Numbered from the stretch's first letter, positions 49,038 through 61,318 are shown. The stretch is DNA of 64,000 nucleotides from Pectobacterium atrosepticum (GCA_019056595.1 CP036163.1:186001-250000), one strand, 5' to 3'. Numbers and translations are program-made. Notes: generated by a model not told the origin, from the letters alone.

Positions 49038-50261
49038 ATGAATACCAAACCTGTTAATCGGGGATTGATTGTCCTCGGTACCATTATCACCCAAATGGGA
49101 CTCGGCACGATTTACACCTGGAGTTTATTCAATCAGCCTCTCGTGGACAAATTTGGCTGGGCGCTGAGCTCCGTTGCGACGACGTTTTCAATTACCAGTT
49201 TCTGTCTGGCATTTGCAACGCTATTTGCCGGTAAGTTTCAGGAACGTATTGGCCTGCGCCGCTTGACCATGATCGCCGGCATCGCGCTGGGTGCTGGTCT
49301 GATGGCGAGTGCGGTGAGCCCATCGCTGACACTGATTTATCTGCTGATGGGGGTTGTTGTCGGTTTTGCTGATGGCACGGCTTACATCACGACGCTGTCC
49401 AATTTGATTAAATGGTTCCCTAACCGCAAAGGGCTGATCGCGGGTATTTCGGTTGGCGCATTTGGTACCGGAAGCCTGTTGTTCAAATATGTAAACAGCT
49501 TTTTGATTGCGGAAGTGGGTGTATCAGAAGCCTTTTTCTACTGGGGAATTATCGTTATGGCGATGATTCTGGTCGGGAGTTCATTGCTGAAAGAGCCTGC
49601 TGCGGTGCCAGTACAACAGGTTGCGGTTCAAGGGCAGACGCGTGATTTCTCTCTTGCCGAGATGTTGGCGACCAAAGAATCGTATTTGCTGTTTATTATC
49701 TTCTTCACTGCGTGCATGAGCGGCCTGTATTTGATCGGTATCGTGAAAGATATCGGCGTGCAAATGGCTGGGATGGATATGGCGACGGCGGCAAATGCCG
49801 TGTCTGCGATTGCGATTTTTAATACCGTTGGGCGTATTGTGCTTGGCGCACTTTCCGATAATGTCGGACGTATACGAGTCATCACCTTTACGCTGTTTGT
49901 GACGATTCTGGCGGTGTCCGTGATGACGTTTCTGCCGCTTAGTCCCATTCTGTTCTTTATCTGTGTCAGCGCGATTGCTTTCTGCTTTGGCGGTAACATC
50001 ACCGTGTTCCCAGCGATTGTCGGCGACTTCTTCGGCCTGAAAAATCACAGTAAAAACTACGGCGTGATTTATCAGGGATTCGGTATCGGCGCGTTGTCTG
50101 GATCGTTTATCGCCGCACAACTCGGGGGCTTCCAGGCGACATTTATGGCAATTATCATTATGTCTGTCGTCTCGCTGCTGATTACCCTGTGGATTAAACC
50201 GCCTAAACATCAGCCCGTTGCTGCCTCAATGCGTGTGGATATGGTACACGCACAGAGCTGA
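49038..50261 (+). CDS. pyrT: MFS transporter of the OFA type, pyruvate:H+ symporter YhjX (PyrT)
   Basis: A 407-residue major-facilitator protein with 12 helices of the oxalate/formate antiporter subfamily, close to E. coli YhjX (LIVLGTIITQMGLGTIYTWSLFN, GFADGTAYITTLSNLIKWFPNRKGLIAG, FGLKNHSKNYGVIYQGFGIGALSG). YhjX is the target of the YpdAB system and transports pyruvate. Here the gene sits directly after pyrSR with an operator between them. RBS GTAGGGG. A strong terminator follows. Confidence 0.85.
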   Translation: MNTKPVNRGLIVLGTIITQMGLGTIYTWSLFNQPLVDKFGWALSSVATTFSITSFCLAFATLFAGKFQERIGLRRLTMIAGIALGAGLMASAVSPSLTLIYLLMGVVVGFADGTAYITTLSNLIKWFPNRKGLIAGISVGAFGTGSLLFKYVNSFLIAEVGVSEAFFYWGIIVMAMILVGSSLLKEPAAVPVQQVAVQGQTRDFSLAEMLATKESYLLFIIFFTACMSGLYLIGIVKDIGVQMAGMDMATAANAVSAIAIFNTVGRIVLGALSDNVGRIRVITFTLFVTILAVSVMTFLPLSPILFFICVSAIAFCFGGNITVFPAIVGDFFGLKNHSKNYGVIYQGFGIGALSGSFIAAQLGGFQATFMAIIIMSVVSLLITLWIKPPKHQPVAASMRVDMVHAQS

Positions 50262-50283
50262 TAGAACGCCACGCTAACAGAAC

Positions 50284-50324
50284 ATCGCGCTGGGCTCCAC
50301 ATGCTGCCCAGCGCGATTTTTTTT
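50284..50324 (+). terminator. rho-independent terminator of pyrT
   Basis: ATCGCGCTGGGC and GCCCAGCGCGAT form a 12-bp stem followed by eight T. Confidence 0.92.
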
Positions 50325-50511
50325 CCCCTTTCCTGCCACCAAATCCCCTCTCTTTACCTGCTGAAATATCGCGATACAGTTCATCACTTTCCCAGTCATC
50401 TACGTGTCACAGGCGAACCCTAGCGTCGTTATCGGCACGTCTTTTTCCTAAAACGCGCTTTCGCTATAAATGACTTCCCTTTGAAAATGAAAAGTAACCG
50501 GAGAAAACACC

Positions 50512-51849
50512 ATGATGATTCGGTTTAGGTTCACATCTGTTTTTTTGATGCTATTGAGTATGGTTTTACTTGTCCCCCTGTCTGCCAGAGCTGCCGTTGA
50601 ACTGACGTTTTGGCATGGCATGGACAGCAACCTGAACACGGAATTGATACGGCTGGTCAATCGGTTTAATGAATCTCAGACGACGTATCATGTTGAACCG
50701 ATCTATAAGGGCAGTTATGAGCAGACGCTGGCTGCTGGTATTGCCGCTTATCGCACGGGTAACGCGCCGGATATTTTGCAGGTTTATGATGTCGGCACAC
50801 CGAATATGATGCATAGCGGGGCGATTATCCCAGTGTTTGATCTGTTCAAACAGGTCGGTATCGATAATGACGAAAAAGCCTTTCTGCCCGCCGTGGCGCT
50901 GTTTTATAGCGACAGCCAGACCGGGCATCTGATTTCCCAGCCGTTTAATAGCTCAACGCCTGTTCTTTACTACAACAAAGATGCGTTTATCAAAGCGGGA
51001 CTCGATCCCGATAAACCCCCTCGGACCTGGAATGAGCTGGCGTACGATGCGGCGCGGTTGCGACAGAGTGGGATGACATGCGGTTATACGAACGCAGGGC
51101 AGCAAGGCTGGATATTATTGGAGGCTTTTAGTGTGTGGAATGGGCTGCCGATTGCGACGAAAAACAATGGCTTCGACGGTGTCGATGCGCATCTATTGGT
51201 GAACGGTCCGTTGCAGGTCGCACACGTTGCTCAGCTTGCAGAAATGATGAAGAAGAAGGAATTCAGCTATTTCGGTCGCAATGACGAGGGCACTACACGC
51301 TTTTATAACGGTGATTGCGGCATATTGACCACCTCATCGGGTGGGCTACGCAAGATTCAGAACTATGCCAAATTTCACTACGGTGTAGGAATGTTGCCTT
51401 ACAGCGAAGAGGCTAAAGGCGCGCCGCAGAATACATTCATTGGAGGCGCAAGCCTCTGGGTCATGAAAGGGAAAACGGCATCGCATTATCAAGGGATTGC
51501 GGAGTTTCTACATTTTCTGACGCAGCCGGAAAATGCCGCGGAATGGCATCAGATGACGGGCTATTTGCCGGTGACGCAGCCTGCCTACGATCTGACGCGC
51601 GAGCAGGGGTTTTATGCCAGATACCCCGGCAGTGATGTTGCCATGAAACAGATAACAAATAAGCCACCATTGCCTTATACGCGCGGATTTCGATTAGGCA
51701 ATATGCCGCAAATTCGCACCATCATGGACGAGGAGTTGGAGAAAGTCTGGGCAGAGCAGGAAACGCCGCAGCAGGCGCTGGACAATGTGGTTTTGCGCGG
51801 TGATCTTCTGTTGCAGCATTTTGCGCAGTCGGTTTCCCGTCATCCGTGA
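50512..51849 (+). CDS. UgpB-like sn-glycerol-3-phosphate binding protein
   Basis: Periplasmic family-1 solute-binding protein, 445 residues, with a signal peptide ([27 protein letters not shown]). It follows E. coli UgpB along its length: [82 protein letters not shown] and [19 protein letters not shown]. UgpB binds glycerol-3-phosphate and glycerophosphodiesters. No ugpA, ugpE or ugpC is near, so it must pair with a permease elsewhere or serve another purpose. It is followed by a GDPD gene on the same strand (30 bp). Confidence 0.88.
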   Translation: MMIRFRFTSVFLMLLSMVLLVPLSARAAVELTFWHGMDSNLNTELIRLVNRFNESQTTYHVEPIYKGSYEQTLAAGIAAYRTGNAPDILQVYDVGTPNMMHSGAIIPVFDLFKQVGIDNDEKAFLPAVALFYSDSQTGHLISQPFNSSTPVLYYNKDAFIKAGLDPDKPPRTWNELAYDAARLRQSGMTCGYTNAGQQGWILLEAFSVWNGLPIATKNNGFDGVDAHLLVNGPLQVAHVAQLAEMMKKKEFSYFGRNDEGTTRFYNGDCGILTTSSGGLRKIQNYAKFHYGVGMLPYSEEAKGAPQNTFIGGASLWVMKGKTASHYQGIAEFLHFLTQPENAAEWHQMTGYLPVTQPAYDLTREQGFYARYPGSDVAMKQITNKPPLPYTRGFRLGNMPQIRTIMDEELEKVWAEQETPQQALDNVVLRGDLLLQHFAQSVSRHP

Positions 51850-51879
51850 TATTTCTCGTTTATGTGGAGTTTTCGTCTG

Positions 51880-52728
51880 ATGACAAGGCAAAGTAAAGGT
51901 ATAACTCAGGAATTGATTGCGGCGCAAAACACGACGGTTCTGACAGTAGCACATCGCGGTGTCTGGGCGTCGGCGCCGGAAAATTCGCTGAAGGCACTGC
52001 GGGAAGCCATTCTTCTGGGCGTGGATATTGTGGAAATAGATGCGCAATTAACGGCAGATAGTCACGTTGTCGTGATTCATGATGATACGCTTGATCGCAC
52101 GAGTGATATGAACGGCAGCATTGGTCGGATGACGCTGGCGGAGATTCGTCAGGCGTGTCTACGTGGAAGTGACGGCGGTTCGGCATGGCCGCTGAGTAAC
52201 GAACAGGTCCCGCTGTTGTATGAGATTCTCGAAGAGGCGCGAGGGCGTGTTGCCATCAATGTGGATGTTAAGCACGATCGCGAATTTGGTGCTATCGCAC
52301 GCGATATTCGTGATAAAGGCCTTAGCGCGGGCGTGATCATGAAAAGCCCGATGAATCTTTCTTCAGCCTGTTTTCCTATTGCCTCTCCGTCTCAGGATAC
52401 CCAGATACCTTATATGCCGTTGATTCGCCTTCAACGGGGGATAACCGTCGATATTCTGCGGCAGGTTGACGATTTTGGTGTTGCCATTGTGGAAGCCAAT
52501 TTTGACCACATTGAGGCAGTGGTTGAGACGTCTGCCGAATTTCAACGGCTTGGCGTACGGATTTGGGTGAATACGCTGGATTGCGCGCATTCGCTCGACT
52601 ATAGCGATACGCGAGCCTTAGCCGATCCTGACGCGGTGTGGGGAGCATTAATTCGCGCTGGCGTGGGCGCGATTCAGGTGGACCACGCCGCAGCATTTAT
52701 CGATTTTCGGTCAACGCTGTCGCGCTGA
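51880..52728 (+). CDS. glycerophosphodiester phosphodiesterase (UgpQ-like)
   Basis: GDPD-family enzyme releasing sn-glycerol-3-phosphate from deacylated phospholipids. Catalytic motifs: VAHRGVWASAPENSLKAL (HR and EN), DIVEIDAQLTADSHVVVIHDDTLDR (ExD...HD) and NVDVKHD. No signal peptide, so cytoplasmic like UgpQ. I start at ATG 51880, preceded by GGAG at 10 nt, rather than the upstream ATG 51862 that lacks an RBS; 282 residues against 247 in E. coli UgpQ. It probably forms a two-gene operon with the UgpB-like protein. Confidence 0.88.
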   Translation: MTRQSKGITQELIAAQNTTVLTVAHRGVWASAPENSLKALREAILLGVDIVEIDAQLTADSHVVVIHDDTLDRTSDMNGSIGRMTLAEIRQACLRGSDGGSAWPLSNEQVPLLYEILEEARGRVAINVDVKHDREFGAIARDIRDKGLSAGVIMKSPMNLSSACFPIASPSQDTQIPYMPLIRLQRGITVDILRQVDDFGVAIVEANFDHIEAVVETSAEFQRLGVRIWVNTLDCAHSLDYSDTRALADPDAVWGALIRAGVGAIQVDHAAAFIDFRSTLSR

Positions 52729-52892
52729 TGCATAAGGATTACCAGTAGGCAGGACGCCGCTTTCCTTTTGAAAAGTGTAAAGTTATGTGGATTTAGTAAC
52801 TGAAAAGTTAAGAATGCTTGAAAATGCCACGGCAACCCATACGATGTAGGTGTTGCAAACTTTATCTTTCTGCGAGAGGAAATCAGACTTTT

Positions 52893-53774
52893 ATGATGCG
52901 TATTGCGCTTTTCCTGATCACCAACCTGGCGGTGATGTTGGTTTTCGGGCTGGTACTCAGCCTGACGGGAATTCAGTCCAGCAGTGTCCAGGGCTTAATG
53001 ATAATGGCTGGGCTGTTTGGCTTTGGCGGTGCGTTTGTTTCACTGCTGATGTCTAAATGGATGGCGTTACGGTCCGTTGGCGGTGAAGTCATTGAACAAC
53101 CACGTAACGAAACCGAACGTTGGCTGGTAGAAACCGTTCGTTCACAGTCACAGCAGGCTGGGATCGCGATGCCACAGGTGGCAATCTATCATGCACCTGA
53201 CATCAATGCGTTCGCAACGGGAGCTCGTCGTGATGCATCGTTGGTGGCGGTAAGCACCGGTTTGTTGCAAAACATGAGCCGTGATGAGGCTGAAGCGGTT
53301 ATCGCGCATGAAATCAGCCACATTGCAAATGGCGACATGGTGACGATGACGCTGGTTCAGGGGATAGTTAACACCTTCGTTATCTTTATTTCTCGTCTGA
53401 TCGCTCAGGTTGTTTCCGGTTTTCTGTCCGGTAACCGCGATGAAGGCGAAAGTAGCAACGGCAACCCGATGGTTTACTTTGCTGTCGCAACTGTGCTGGA
53501 ACTGGTTTTTGGTATTCTTGCCAGCATCATCACCATGTGGTTCTCACGTTACCGTGAATTCCATGCGGATGCCGGTTCCGCCAAGCTGGTGGGGCGTGAA
53601 AAAATGATCGCTGCACTGCAACGCTTGAAGACCAGTTATGAGCCGCAGGAAGAGGGCAGCATGATGGCTTTCTGCATTAACGGCAAATCGAAATCCTTCA
53701 GTGAATTGTTTATGTCGCACCCGCCGTTGGATAAGCGAATTGAAGCGCTGCGCTCCGGCGAGTATCTGAAGTAA
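52893..53774 (+). CDS. htpX: membrane-bound zinc metalloprotease HtpX
   Basis: M48 family endopeptidase that removes misfolded inner-membrane proteins, working beside FtsH. Four hydrophobic segments, two at the N terminus (residues 5-25 and 33-55) and two around 155-220; the active site HEISH ([13 protein letters not shown], residues ~139-144) and zinc ligand Glu in [11 protein letters not shown]. 293 residues, as in E. coli. Start at the ATG ATG pair 52893, after GAGAGGAAAT; the longer frame to 52818 is leader. In E. coli its neighbour is prc; here prc is 32 kb away. Confidence 0.97.
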   Translation: MMRIALFLITNLAVMLVFGLVLSLTGIQSSSVQGLMIMAGLFGFGGAFVSLLMSKWMALRSVGGEVIEQPRNETERWLVETVRSQSQQAGIAMPQVAIYHAPDINAFATGARRDASLVAVSTGLLQNMSRDEAEAVIAHEISHIANGDMVTMTLVQGIVNTFVIFISRLIAQVVSGFLSGNRDEGESSNGNPMVYFAVATVLELVFGILASIITMWFSRYREFHADAGSAKLVGREKMIAALQRLKTSYEPQEEGSMMAFCINGKSKSFSELFMSHPPLDKRIEALRSGEYLK

Positions 53775-53793
53775 TTTACGATAGTTTCTTTCC

Positions 53794-53820
53794 AAAGGCC
53801 CATTCGGGCCTTTGTTATTT
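53794..53820 (+). terminator. terminator of htpX
   Basis: AAAGGCCC and GGGCCTTT pair around ATTC, followed by GTTATTT. Confidence 0.85.
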
Positions 53821-53862
53821 CAGCGTTTATTGATTCATCAAACCTGCGCTTTCTCTGCTCGA

Positions 53863-53898
53863 ATGTTTTCACGAGATCTGAAACAGGTGGTGAAAACA
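53863..53898. promoter_or_regulatory. 10-bp inverted repeat upstream of ogl
   Basis: ATGTTTTCAC and GTGAAAACAT flank about 16 bp. The inner sequence holds GAAAC. It lies 40 bp upstream of the KdgR box and could be a second operator; I do not know for which protein. Confidence 0.4.
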
Positions 53899-53937
53899 TG
53901 AAGAATGTTTTATAAAATAAAACCACGATCACGGAAA

Positions 53938-53956
53938 AATGAAACATTGTTTCTAT
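53938..53956. promoter_or_regulatory. KdgR box upstream of ogl
   Basis: AATGAAACATTGTTTCTAT fits the KdgR operator pattern (GAAA-N5-6-TTTC with A/T flanks). It lies about 160 bp upstream of the ogl start, and kdgR itself is the next gene. Pectin-catabolic genes of soft-rot bacteria are repressed through such boxes; activity here is inferred. Confidence 0.8.
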
Positions 53957-54116
53957 AATACCGATATGACAGGCGTCTCGCGTGAGATTTGTGGCCTGAT
54001 TTTTGAACAACCGGTGTCGGGGTGACCGATTCGTCGGACGTTCAGTAATGTCAGGTTATCGAAGCGTATGCGTGTGTGGCGTCAAATTCTTCATGATAAG
54101 TTCTAAGGATTTACGG

Positions 54117-55283
54117 ATGGCCAAAGGTAATAAGATCCCCCTAACGTTTCATACCTACCAGGATGCAGCAACCGGCACCGAAGTTGTGCGTTTAACCCCG
54201 CCCGATGTTATCTGCCACCGCAACTATTTCTACCAGAAGTGTTTCTTCAATGACGGTAGCAAGCTGCTGTTTGGCGCTGCATTTGATGGCCCATGGAACT
54301 ACTATCTGCTGGATTTAAAAGAGCAGAACGCCACACAGTTGACGGAAGGCAAAGGCGACAACACCTTTGGTGGTTTCCTGTCTCCGAACGACGATGCGCT
54401 GTATTACGTTAAAAATACCCGTAATTTGATGCGTGTCGATCTGACTACGCTGGAAGAGAAAACGATTTATCAGGTGCCTGACGATTGGGTCGGCTACGGC
54501 ACTTGGGTTGCCAACTCCGATTGCACCAAAATGGTCGGTATTGAGATCAAGAAAGAAGACTGGAAGCCACTGACCGATTGGAAAAAATTCCAGGAGTTCT
54601 ACTTCACTAATCCTTGCTGTCGTCTGATTCGCGTCGATTTGGTAACGGGCGAAGCGGAGACTATTCTTCAGGAAAACCAGTGGCTGGGCCACCCAATCTA
54701 CCGTCCGGGTGATGACAACACGGTTGCTTTCTGTCACGAAGGCCCGCATGACCTGGTTGATGCTCGTATGTGGTTCATCAACGAAGATGGCACCAACATG
54801 CGCAAAGTGAAAGAGCATGCAGAAGGCGAAAGCTGCACCCACGAATTTTGGGTGCCGGATGGCTCCGCGATGATTTATGTCTCTTATCTTAAAGACGATA
54901 CCAACCGTTATATTCGCAGCATCGATCCCGTTACGCTGGAAGATCGCCAACTGCGTGTAATGCCGCCGTGTTCTCACCTGATGAGTAACTATGATGGCAC
55001 ACTGTTGGTCGGTGATGGTTCCGATGCACCGGTCGACGTGCAGGATGATGGTGGCTACAAAATTGAGAACGATCCGTTCCTGTATGTTTTCAACCTGAAA
55101 ACTGGCAAAGAACATCGTATTGCGCAGCACAATACATCCTGGGAAGTGTTGGAAGGGGACCGTCAGGTCACTCACCCGCACCCGTCTTTCACGCCGGATA
55201 ATAAACAAGTTCTGTTTACTTCTGACGTAGATGGAAAACCTGCGTTGTATCTGGCGAAGGTTCCTGATTCAGTCTGGAACTAA
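54117..55283 (+). CDS. ogl: oligogalacturonate lyase
   Basis: Cytoplasmic pectate lyase of polysaccharide lyase family 22, which cuts saturated and unsaturated digalacturonides from pectin into DKI, feeding the KDG-KDPG pathway that ends at Eda. The product is a seven-bladed beta-propeller; the expected histidines for Mn binding are seen in the CHEGPHDLVDARMWF and ESCTHEFWVPDG stretches, with HPHPSFTPDN near the end. 388 residues, the family's length. Start at ATG 54117 (MAKGNKIPLTFHTY). A KdgR box lies upstream, kdgR lies 215 bp downstream. Confidence 0.95.
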   Translation: MAKGNKIPLTFHTYQDAATGTEVVRLTPPDVICHRNYFYQKCFFNDGSKLLFGAAFDGPWNYYLLDLKEQNATQLTEGKGDNTFGGFLSPNDDALYYVKNTRNLMRVDLTTLEEKTIYQVPDDWVGYGTWVANSDCTKMVGIEIKKEDWKPLTDWKKFQEFYFTNPCCRLIRVDLVTGEAETILQENQWLGHPIYRPGDDNTVAFCHEGPHDLVDARMWFINEDGTNMRKVKEHAEGESCTHEFWVPDGSAMIYVSYLKDDTNRYIRSIDPVTLEDRQLRVMPPCSHLMSNYDGTLLVGDGSDAPVDVQDDGGYKIENDPFLYVFNLKTGKEHRIAQHNTSWEVLEGDRQVTHPHPSFTPDNKQVLFTSDVDGKPALYLAKVPDSVWN

Positions 55284-55294
55284 TAATACTAATA

Positions 55295-55330
55295 AATCCG
55301 CGTCACGTTTCATGGCGCGGATTATTTTAA
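55295..55330 (+). terminator. terminator of ogl
   Basis: AATCCGCG and CGCGGATT pair around a 13-nt loop, followed by ATTTT. Confidence 0.75.
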
Positions 55331-55497
55331 AATATTTACTTACATATTATTTTATTAAGTCTCTGACGCGGTTATTTCTCAAACTTAACTTGATTATCGT
55401 TGTTGCTCCATTGCCATAATCAAAGCGTTCCCTTTATACTAAAACCATTGTTCTATTTTTTTTAAAACAAAAAAACCTGAGTAGGGTAACCACAAAA

Positions 55498-56289
55498 ATG
55501 GCTAGTGCAGATTTAGATAAACAACCCGATTCCGTGTCGTCCGTTTTAAAGGTTTTTGGTATTTTGCAGGCATTAGGTGAAGAGAGAGAAATTGGTATTA
55601 CCGAGCTTTCTCAGCGAGTCATGATGTCTAAGAGTACCGTTTACCGTTTCTTGCAGACGATGAAATCCCTGGGCTATGTCGCGCAGGAAGGTGAATCAGA
55701 GAAGTATTCGCTAACGCTCAAGTTGTTTGAACTTGGTGCAAAAGCATTGCAGAACGTAGACTTAATCCGCAGTGCGGATATACAGATGCGCGAGTTGTCT
55801 GTGCTGACGCGGGAAACGATTCACCTTGGCGCGTTGGATGAAGACGGCATCGTTTATATCCACAAGATTGATTCTATGTATAACCTGCGTATGTATTCGC
55901 GCATCGGTCGCCGTAATCCACTACACAGTACCGCAATTGGTAAAGTGTTGCTGGCTTGGCGCGATCGCGGTGAAGTGGAAGAGGTTCTGTCGACTGTCGA
56001 ATTCACGCGTAGTACGCCACACACATTGTGTACTGCTGAAGATCTTCTCAATCAACTGGATGTCGTGCGTGAGCAAGGCTACGGGGAAGATAAAGAAGAG
56101 CAGGAAGAAGGGCTGCGTTGTATCGCTGTGCCAGTATTCGATCGTTTTGGTGTGGTGATTGCCGGCCTCAGTATTTCCTTCCCAACGATTCGTTTTTCAG
56201 AAGAAAACAAACACGAATATGTGGCCATGCTGCACACCGCAGCTAGAAATATCTCTGAGCAAATGGGCTACCACAATTTCCCTTTCTGA
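55498..56289 (+). CDS. kdgR: pectin-degradation repressor KdgR
   Basis: IclR-family repressor of pectin catabolism, induced by 2-keto-3-deoxygluconate. N-terminal winged HTH (about residues 18-75: VLKVFGILQALGEEREIGITELSQRVMMSKSTVYRFLQTMKSLGYV), then the IclR effector domain (from ~95) with GRRNPLHSTAIGKVLLAW and EEQEEGLRCIAVPVFD. 263 residues, as in E. coli and Dickeya. It has its own promoter region (55331-55497) and stands between ogl and yebO. A terminator follows. Confidence 0.97.
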   Translation: MASADLDKQPDSVSSVLKVFGILQALGEEREIGITELSQRVMMSKSTVYRFLQTMKSLGYVAQEGESEKYSLTLKLFELGAKALQNVDLIRSADIQMRELSVLTRETIHLGALDEDGIVYIHKIDSMYNLRMYSRIGRRNPLHSTAIGKVLLAWRDRGEVEEVLSTVEFTRSTPHTLCTAEDLLNQLDVVREQGYGEDKEEQEEGLRCIAVPVFDRFGVVIAGLSISFPTIRFSEENKHEYVAMLHTAARNISEQMGYHNFPF

Positions 56290-56308
56290 TATTTCCTATC
56301 AATTCCTG

Positions 56309-56336
56309 AGCCTGTCTTTACCGACAGGCTTTTTTA
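56309..56336 (+). terminator. rho-independent terminator of kdgR
   Basis: AGCCTGTC and GACAGGCT pair around 6 nt, then a T run. Confidence 0.9.
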
Positions 56337-56344
56337 TGGCGTGC

Positions 56345-56390
56345 CATCGCAAGCGACGTTGAAAAACGTTCCCCCACGTTTTTGATTTTT
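56345..56390. repeat. dispersed intergenic repeat, second copy
   Basis: CGTTGAAAAACGTTCCC...ACGTTTTT resembles the segment after eda (1616-1646). It again follows a terminator. Confidence 0.45.
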
Positions 56391-56518
56391 GTACCAATAC
56401 GATAGCGATGTGCATCAACACGATGTGGTTAACGGATGGTTTGGGTATCGAACTTGGCTACGCCACGGTGTTAAGATAGCCAGCAGGTACCTGTCATAGT
56501 GGTTATAGTGGAGTCGTT

Positions 56519-56782
56519 GTGAACATATTAGAAGTGGTTTTTGTCTTGCTGGTTGTGCTGCTGGCTGCGCTGGTCTGGTTTTTTGTCAATCGGGCGAGTG
56601 TCAGAGCGAATGAGCAAGTGAAATTGTTGCAAGAGATCGTAGAGCAGCAACGTCAGCAGTTAGCATTATTGAAAAAACTGCTGCCCCAGAATGTAGAGCA
56701 AAGTGAGCCTGAAGCGCTTGCCGTCGAGCTCGATCGTGATGATGTAGAGCTAACGTTTAAAAATGTCATCCCTGAACGTTAA
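56519..56782 (+). CDS. yebO: YebO family membrane protein
   Basis: Small single-span inner-membrane protein of 87 residues: helix VVFVLLVVLLAALVWFFVNRAS (residues 6-27) followed by a charged coiled-coil tail (ANEQVKLLQEIVEQQRQQLALLKKLL). This matches E. coli YebO in architecture and in WFF(I/V)NRAS. The function is unknown; in E. coli yebO lies between cspC and mgrB near kdgR. It starts with GTG 56519, preceded by GTGGAGTC. mgrB, the PhoQ inhibitor that neighbours it in E. coli, is not seen in this window. Confidence 0.85.
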   Translation: MNILEVVFVLLVVLLAALVWFFVNRASVRANEQVKLLQEIVEQQRQQLALLKKLLPQNVEQSEPEALAVELDRDDVELTFKNVIPER

Positions 56783-56895
56783 TGGCTTAGTCTCTGTGTA
56801 GCACTTTTACCTGTTTACGCCATATTTTATGCTGATGGCGTGAGTAGGTATTGATATAAAAATGAAGAAAGCTTTACAGGAAGCACAAAAACAAC

Positions 56896-58272
56896 ATGGC
56901 AAATGATCAACAGGAACTGGTTTTAAAACGAGGGTTAAAAAACCGACACATTCAGTTGATTGCGCTGGGTGGCGCTATTGGTACAGGATTGTTTTTAGGG
57001 ATATCGCAGACTATCCAAATGGCGGGGCCGTCCGTCTTATTAGGCTACGCTATCGCCGGAATGATTGCGTTTCTGATTATGCGACAGCTGGGTGAGATGG
57101 TGGTGGAAGAGCCGGTAGCGGGTTCGTTTAGCCACTTTGCTTTTAAATACTGGGGTGATTTTGCAGGTTTTCTGGCCGGCTGGAACTACTGGGCGATGTT
57201 TATTCTGGTCGGGATGGCAGAACTGACGGCCGTAGGGATTTATATCCAATATTGGTGGCCTGATACACCGACTTGGCTGTCCGCAGCGATATTCTTTGTG
57301 CTGATTAACCTTATCAATCTGGTTAATGTGAAGATGTTTGGGGAAACAGAATTTTGGTTCGCTATTATCAAAGTACTTGCCATTGTCGGGATGATTGTCT
57401 TCGGCAGTTGGCTGTTGCTGAGTGGTAATGGCGGCGAAACGGCAACGGTACGTAACTTATGGATCCATGGCGGATTCATGCCGAATGGCGCAAGCGGATT
57501 GATCATGGCGATGGCGGTGATCATGTTTTCATTCGGCGGCTTGGAGTTAGTTGGAATCACAGCCGCTGAGGCTGCCGATCCGAAGCGCTCTATTCCTCAG
57601 GCGACCAATCAGGTGGTGTACCGTATCCTGATTTTCTATATCGGCGCATTGTCTATTTTATTGTCGCTCTACCCGTGGGGTAATGTGGTCGGAGGCGGTA
57701 GTCCGTTTGTCCTGATATTCCAAGCACTTAACAGCAATATAGTGGCGAACGTGCTCAACGTCGTGGTTCTGACAGCAGCGCTATCAGTGTATAACAGCGG
57801 CGTATATTGCAATAGTCGGATGCTGTACGGCTTGGCAAAACAGGGAAATGCGCCGAAATCTCTCGCTAAGGTCAATGCGCGCGGTGTGCCCGTTCGTTCA
57901 ATCGCGCTGTCGGCGTTGGCGACATCGCTCGGTGTGGCGATTAACTATGTGATGCCGGGTAAAGCCTTTGAACTGTTGATGGCACTGGTGGTGTCAACGC
58001 TGGTGATTAACTGGATCATGATCTGCTTTGCACACCTGCGTTTTCGTCAGGCAATGATGGAGAAGGGGATTGTGCCCGCGTTTAAAGCTTTCTGGTATCC
58101 GTGGAGTAACTACCTGTGTCTGGCGTTTTTGGCGGGGATTTTGGTGATTATGCTGCTGTCACCGGGGATTCGCATTTCGGTAATGTTAATTCCGTTCTGG
58201 ATTGCCGTTATTTGGCTTGGCTTCCGGTTCTCCCGCAAAACCTATTCTCCCGCAAAAATAGTGCCGCGATGA
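56896..58272 (+). CDS. aromatic amino acid permease, PheP/AroP type
   Basis: Amino-acid-polyamine-organocation (APC) symporter of 458 residues with 12 helices. It follows E. coli PheP closely: NRHIQLIALGGAIGTGLFLGI, YAIAGMIAFLIMRQLGEMVVEEPV, GWNYWAMFILVGMAELTA and GGLELVGITAAEA; AroP is the nearest alternative. The expected substrate is phenylalanine or aromatic amino acids by proton symport. It starts at ATG 56896; the GGAAG upstream is a good RBS. A monocistronic gene between yebO and thrS. Confidence 0.85.
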   Translation: MANDQQELVLKRGLKNRHIQLIALGGAIGTGLFLGISQTIQMAGPSVLLGYAIAGMIAFLIMRQLGEMVVEEPVAGSFSHFAFKYWGDFAGFLAGWNYWAMFILVGMAELTAVGIYIQYWWPDTPTWLSAAIFFVLINLINLVNVKMFGETEFWFAIIKVLAIVGMIVFGSWLLLSGNGGETATVRNLWIHGGFMPNGASGLIMAMAVIMFSFGGLELVGITAAEAADPKRSIPQATNQVVYRILIFYIGALSILLSLYPWGNVVGGGSPFVLIFQALNSNIVANVLNVVVLTAALSVYNSGVYCNSRMLYGLAKQGNAPKSLAKVNARGVPVRSIALSALATSLGVAINYVMPGKAFELLMALVVSTLVINWIMICFAHLRFRQAMMEKGIVPAFKAFWYPWSNYLCLAFLAGILVIMLLSPGIRISVMLIPFWIAVIWLGFRFSRKTYSPAKIVPR

Positions 58273-58508
58273 AATCCACTCAAACGCAGTAAACGCTTTT
58301 GTGGCCTGTTCATTACGATGCAAAGATGAGCAGGCTACCCATCCGGCTTTAACACATAACTTATAAGGTGTATTATTGCCGCGACGTTTTCCATGTCACG
58401 CTAATGCGCACCTGCAGTCGTGTGCTTCATGTGTATATATTTCGCAGAGTACAGAGAAATAGCATGGTTAACACTTTTTGATTTTCAATTGATATGCGAT
58501 TTTTGCAT

Positions 58509-58529
58509 GTGAGCTTTCGTGTGGCTCAC
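58509..58529 (+). promoter_or_regulatory. thrS translational operator hairpin (tRNA-Thr anticodon mimic)
   Basis: GTGAGC and GCTCAC form a 6-bp stem with loop TTTCGTGTG, which contains the CGT anticodon-like triplet. This is domain 2 of the E. coli thrS operator, where ThrRS binds its own mRNA and blocks ribosome loading. It lies 22 nt before the start codon. Confidence 0.85.
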
Positions 58530-58551
58530 CACTGTAAATAAGGGAATTATA

Positions 58552-61025
<2,474 letters not shown>

Positions 61026-61099
61026 GGCATTCAAGTAGCAATGCCGTGCGGCCTCTGTATTGTACGGTTTTGTTCGCCTTATCTGATTCGTTTTATTAA

Positions 61100-61318
<219 letters not shown>

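Noticed and set aside
54315..55208. 297-codon ORF antisense to ogl
   Set aside because: Shadow of the certain ogl gene; no domain or RBS.
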